NCBI RefSeq assembly: GCF_011604685.1
Contig: NZ_CP050063.1
Location: 3,680,501-3,744,500 of the forward strand
Length of the DNA stretch: 64,000 nt
Direction: 5' to 3'
From: Spirosoma aureum
GTDB taxonomy: Bacteria > Bacteroidota > Bacteroidia > Cytophagales > Spirosomataceae
The translations under genes and the position numbers were made by a program. Below, piece by piece: positions 62,644 to 64,000 of this stretch. Below the pieces are notes generated by a model. It was not told where the DNA came from. It saw only the letters and a list, made by a program, of their open reading frames with translations, and ran no database searches. How positions within the stretch are numbered: the first letter of the stretch is position 1; each line of letters begins with the position of its first letter.

Positions 62644-64000
62644 TGCCGTTAAACCCACGTCTTATGCAAGCATCGTCTCGTCAAGCAACAAGAAAAACTA
62701 TACACGTATCGGTCTGTACGATTGCCATCGTGGGCATGAATGCCCTATCGAGCTATGCCCAATTGATGGTTCAGCGATTCGAACCTGTCGGGTTCTCGAA
62801 GGTGATGATTACCGATGGTTTCTGGAAACCGAAGATGGACAAAGTGGCTACGGCCACGCTCCAGGCCTGCATTGTGCAAACGGAACAGAAAACGGGGCGG
62901 ATTCGCAATTTTGAAAAAGTAGCCCGCAAACAGGGTGAAAAGCACGAAGGCATCTACTACGACGACAGTGACGTCTACAAAGCTATTGAAGCGATGGCGT
63001 ATTCGCTCAAAAATCATCCGGATGCCGCCGTTCAACAAAAAGCTGATGAGTGGATTGATAAGATTGCGGCCGCTCAACTGCCCGATGGCTACCTCAATAC
63101 GTATTACACGCTGACGGGGCTGGATAAACGCTGGACCGACATGGAACGGCACGAAGATTATTGCGCGGGTCACCTGATTGAAGCGGCCGTTGCGTATTAC
63201 AATACCACGGGCAAGCGTAAACTGTTAGACGTAGCGATTCGCTTTGCCGATCATATTGATTCAACGTTCCGAGTTACGAATCGTCCCTGGGTGAGCGGCC
63301 ATCAGGAAATTGAACTGGCCCTGATGCGACTATACCATCTGACCAACCAGGACCGGTACCTGAAACTGGCTGACTGGTTTCTGGATCAGCGTGGGCGGGG
63401 TTACGGCAAGGGTAAAATCTGGGATGAGTGGAAGAACCCCAAATATTGCCAGGACGACGTACCGGTGAAGCAGCAAAAAGAAATTACCGGGCACGCCGTT
63501 CGGGCCATGTACCAGTACACCGGTGCCGCCGATGTAGCAGCCGCCACCAACGACCAGGGCTACATGAACGCCATGACAACCGTTTGGGAGGACGTCGTTT
63601 ACCGGAATATGTATCTGACCGGTGGCATCGGCTCGTCGGGTCATAACGAAGGCTTCACGGAGGACTTTGATTTGCCCAACGAATCGGCCTACTGCGAAAC
63701 CTGCGCGTCGGTGGGCATGGTATTCTGGAATCAGCGGATGAATCTGTTAACCGGAGAGAGCAAATATATCGACGTACTGGAACGAAGTTTATATAATGGC
63801 GCGCTGGATGGTATAAGCCTGAGCGGGGATCGCTTTTTCTATGGTAATCCGCTCTCGTCGGCCGGTAATTATGGACGTAGTGAATGGTTCGGTACGGCCT
63901 GCTGCCCGTCGAATATTGCCCGACTGGTGGCTTCACTGGGCGATTACATCTATGGTCGCTCTGAGCAGGGAATTTGGGTAAACCTGTTCGTGGCCAGCAA
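62643..64000 (+). CDS. Second DUF1680/GH127-type protein (3' end outside the window)
   Basis: The ATG at 62643 overlaps the previous stop; the frame is open to the window end (452 codons). A signal peptide lies at about 20-40 (SVCTIAIVGMNALSSYA/QL). It is classic GH127: FWKPKMDKVATATLQ, GHLIEAAVAYYNTTGKRKLL, PWVSGHQEIELALMRLYHLT, YLTGGIGSSGHNEGFTEDFD, ESAYCETCASVGMVFWNQRM (the catalytic Cys and Glu region) and GTACCPSNIARL (the paired zinc Cys). It is closer to characterised beta-L-arabinofuranosidases than its upstream neighbour. Two members side by side suggest successive cleavage of different arabinose linkages. Confidence 0.9.
   Translation, partial: MPLNPRLMQASSRQATRKTIHVSVCTIAIVGMNALSSYAQLMVQRFEPVGFSKVMITDGFWKPKMDKVATATLQACIVQTEQKTGRIRNFEKVARKQGEKHEGIYYDDSDVYKAIEAMAYSLKNHPDAAVQQKADEWIDKIAAAQLPDGYLNTYYTLTGLDKRWTDMERHEDYCAGHLIEAAVAYYNTTGKRKLLDVAIRFADHIDSTFRVTNRPWVSGHQEIELALMRLYHLTNQDRYLKLADWFLDQRGRGYGKGKIWDEWKNPKYCQDDVPVKQQKEITGHAVRAMYQYTGAADVAAATNDQGYMNAMTTVWEDVVYRNMYLTGGIGSSGHNEGFTEDFDLPNESAYCETCASVGMVFWNQRMNLLTGESKYIDVLERSLYNGALDGISLSGDRFFYGNPLSSAGNYGRSEWFGTACCPSNIARLVASLGDYIYGRSEQGIWVNLFVAS

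Overview
The window looks like a chromosome segment from a Spirosoma-type member of the Cytophagales (Bacteroidota). The reasons are the SusC/SusD pair with an ECF sigma/FecR switch, several large secreted proteins ending in type IX-like sorting tails, tandem universal stress proteins and the almost complete lack of Shine-Dalgarno sites. No rRNA, tRNA or CRISPR array was seen. The genus is an inference from gene content only.

Layout. 1-3.3 kb: the 3' part of an esterase gene and a sensor-kinase fragment cut off by an IS5-family element. 3.3-18.8 kb: a set of giant secreted proteins, transcribed mostly leftwards. They share an 80-residue cysteine-flanked repeat domain (GG[DN]GSP[IV]) and a common C-terminal tail. 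Two of them are broken at C6 tracts. A wrecked adhP lies between two of them. 14-45 kb: a stress and redox region with four universal stress protein genes, two flavodoxin-like proteins, an MBL/rhodanese protein, an OmpA protein, a PNPOx-like protein, a PNPOx-CdsA fusion, a DsbA-like protein, a PAS histidine kinase with a response regulator, Hsp20, a bactofilin-like membrane protein, an eRF1-like protein and a truncated PstS-like lipoprotein. It is interspersed with decayed genes: pfkB, class I fba, a CDP-alcohol phosphatidyltransferase, cheR, a DUF998 protein and a Pta-like fragment. 45-51 kb: a beta-helix protein, a Fic-like protein with a damaged motif, a RES/Xre toxin-antitoxin pair with a broken antitoxin, and a DUF4038 glycosidase. 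51-64 kb: an intact polysaccharide utilisation locus on the + strand (sigma, anti-sigma, SusC, SusD, a five-bladed beta-propeller glycosidase, an MGH1-like glycosidase and two DUF1680/GH127-type proteins, the last cut by the window end).

How it fits together. The 51-64 kb genes form one sensing, uptake and hydrolysis system, probably for an arabinose-containing plant glycan. The stress region resembles the low-oxygen or energy-stress regulons of other bacteria (Usp, Hsp20, flavin proteins, AdhP, PfkB/Fba, Pta).

The most interesting unexplained signal is a shared palindrome, CTGAT-N4-ATCAG. It occurs exactly in four intergenic regions, and close FNR/CRP-like variants precede adhP, a usp operon and the DsbA-like gene. 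I propose it as the operator of a CRP/FNR-type regulon whose fermentative arm has been lost by gene decay. Other striking items are the PNPOx-CdsA fusion and a perfect 38-bp inverted repeat that runs through the stop codon of hsp20.
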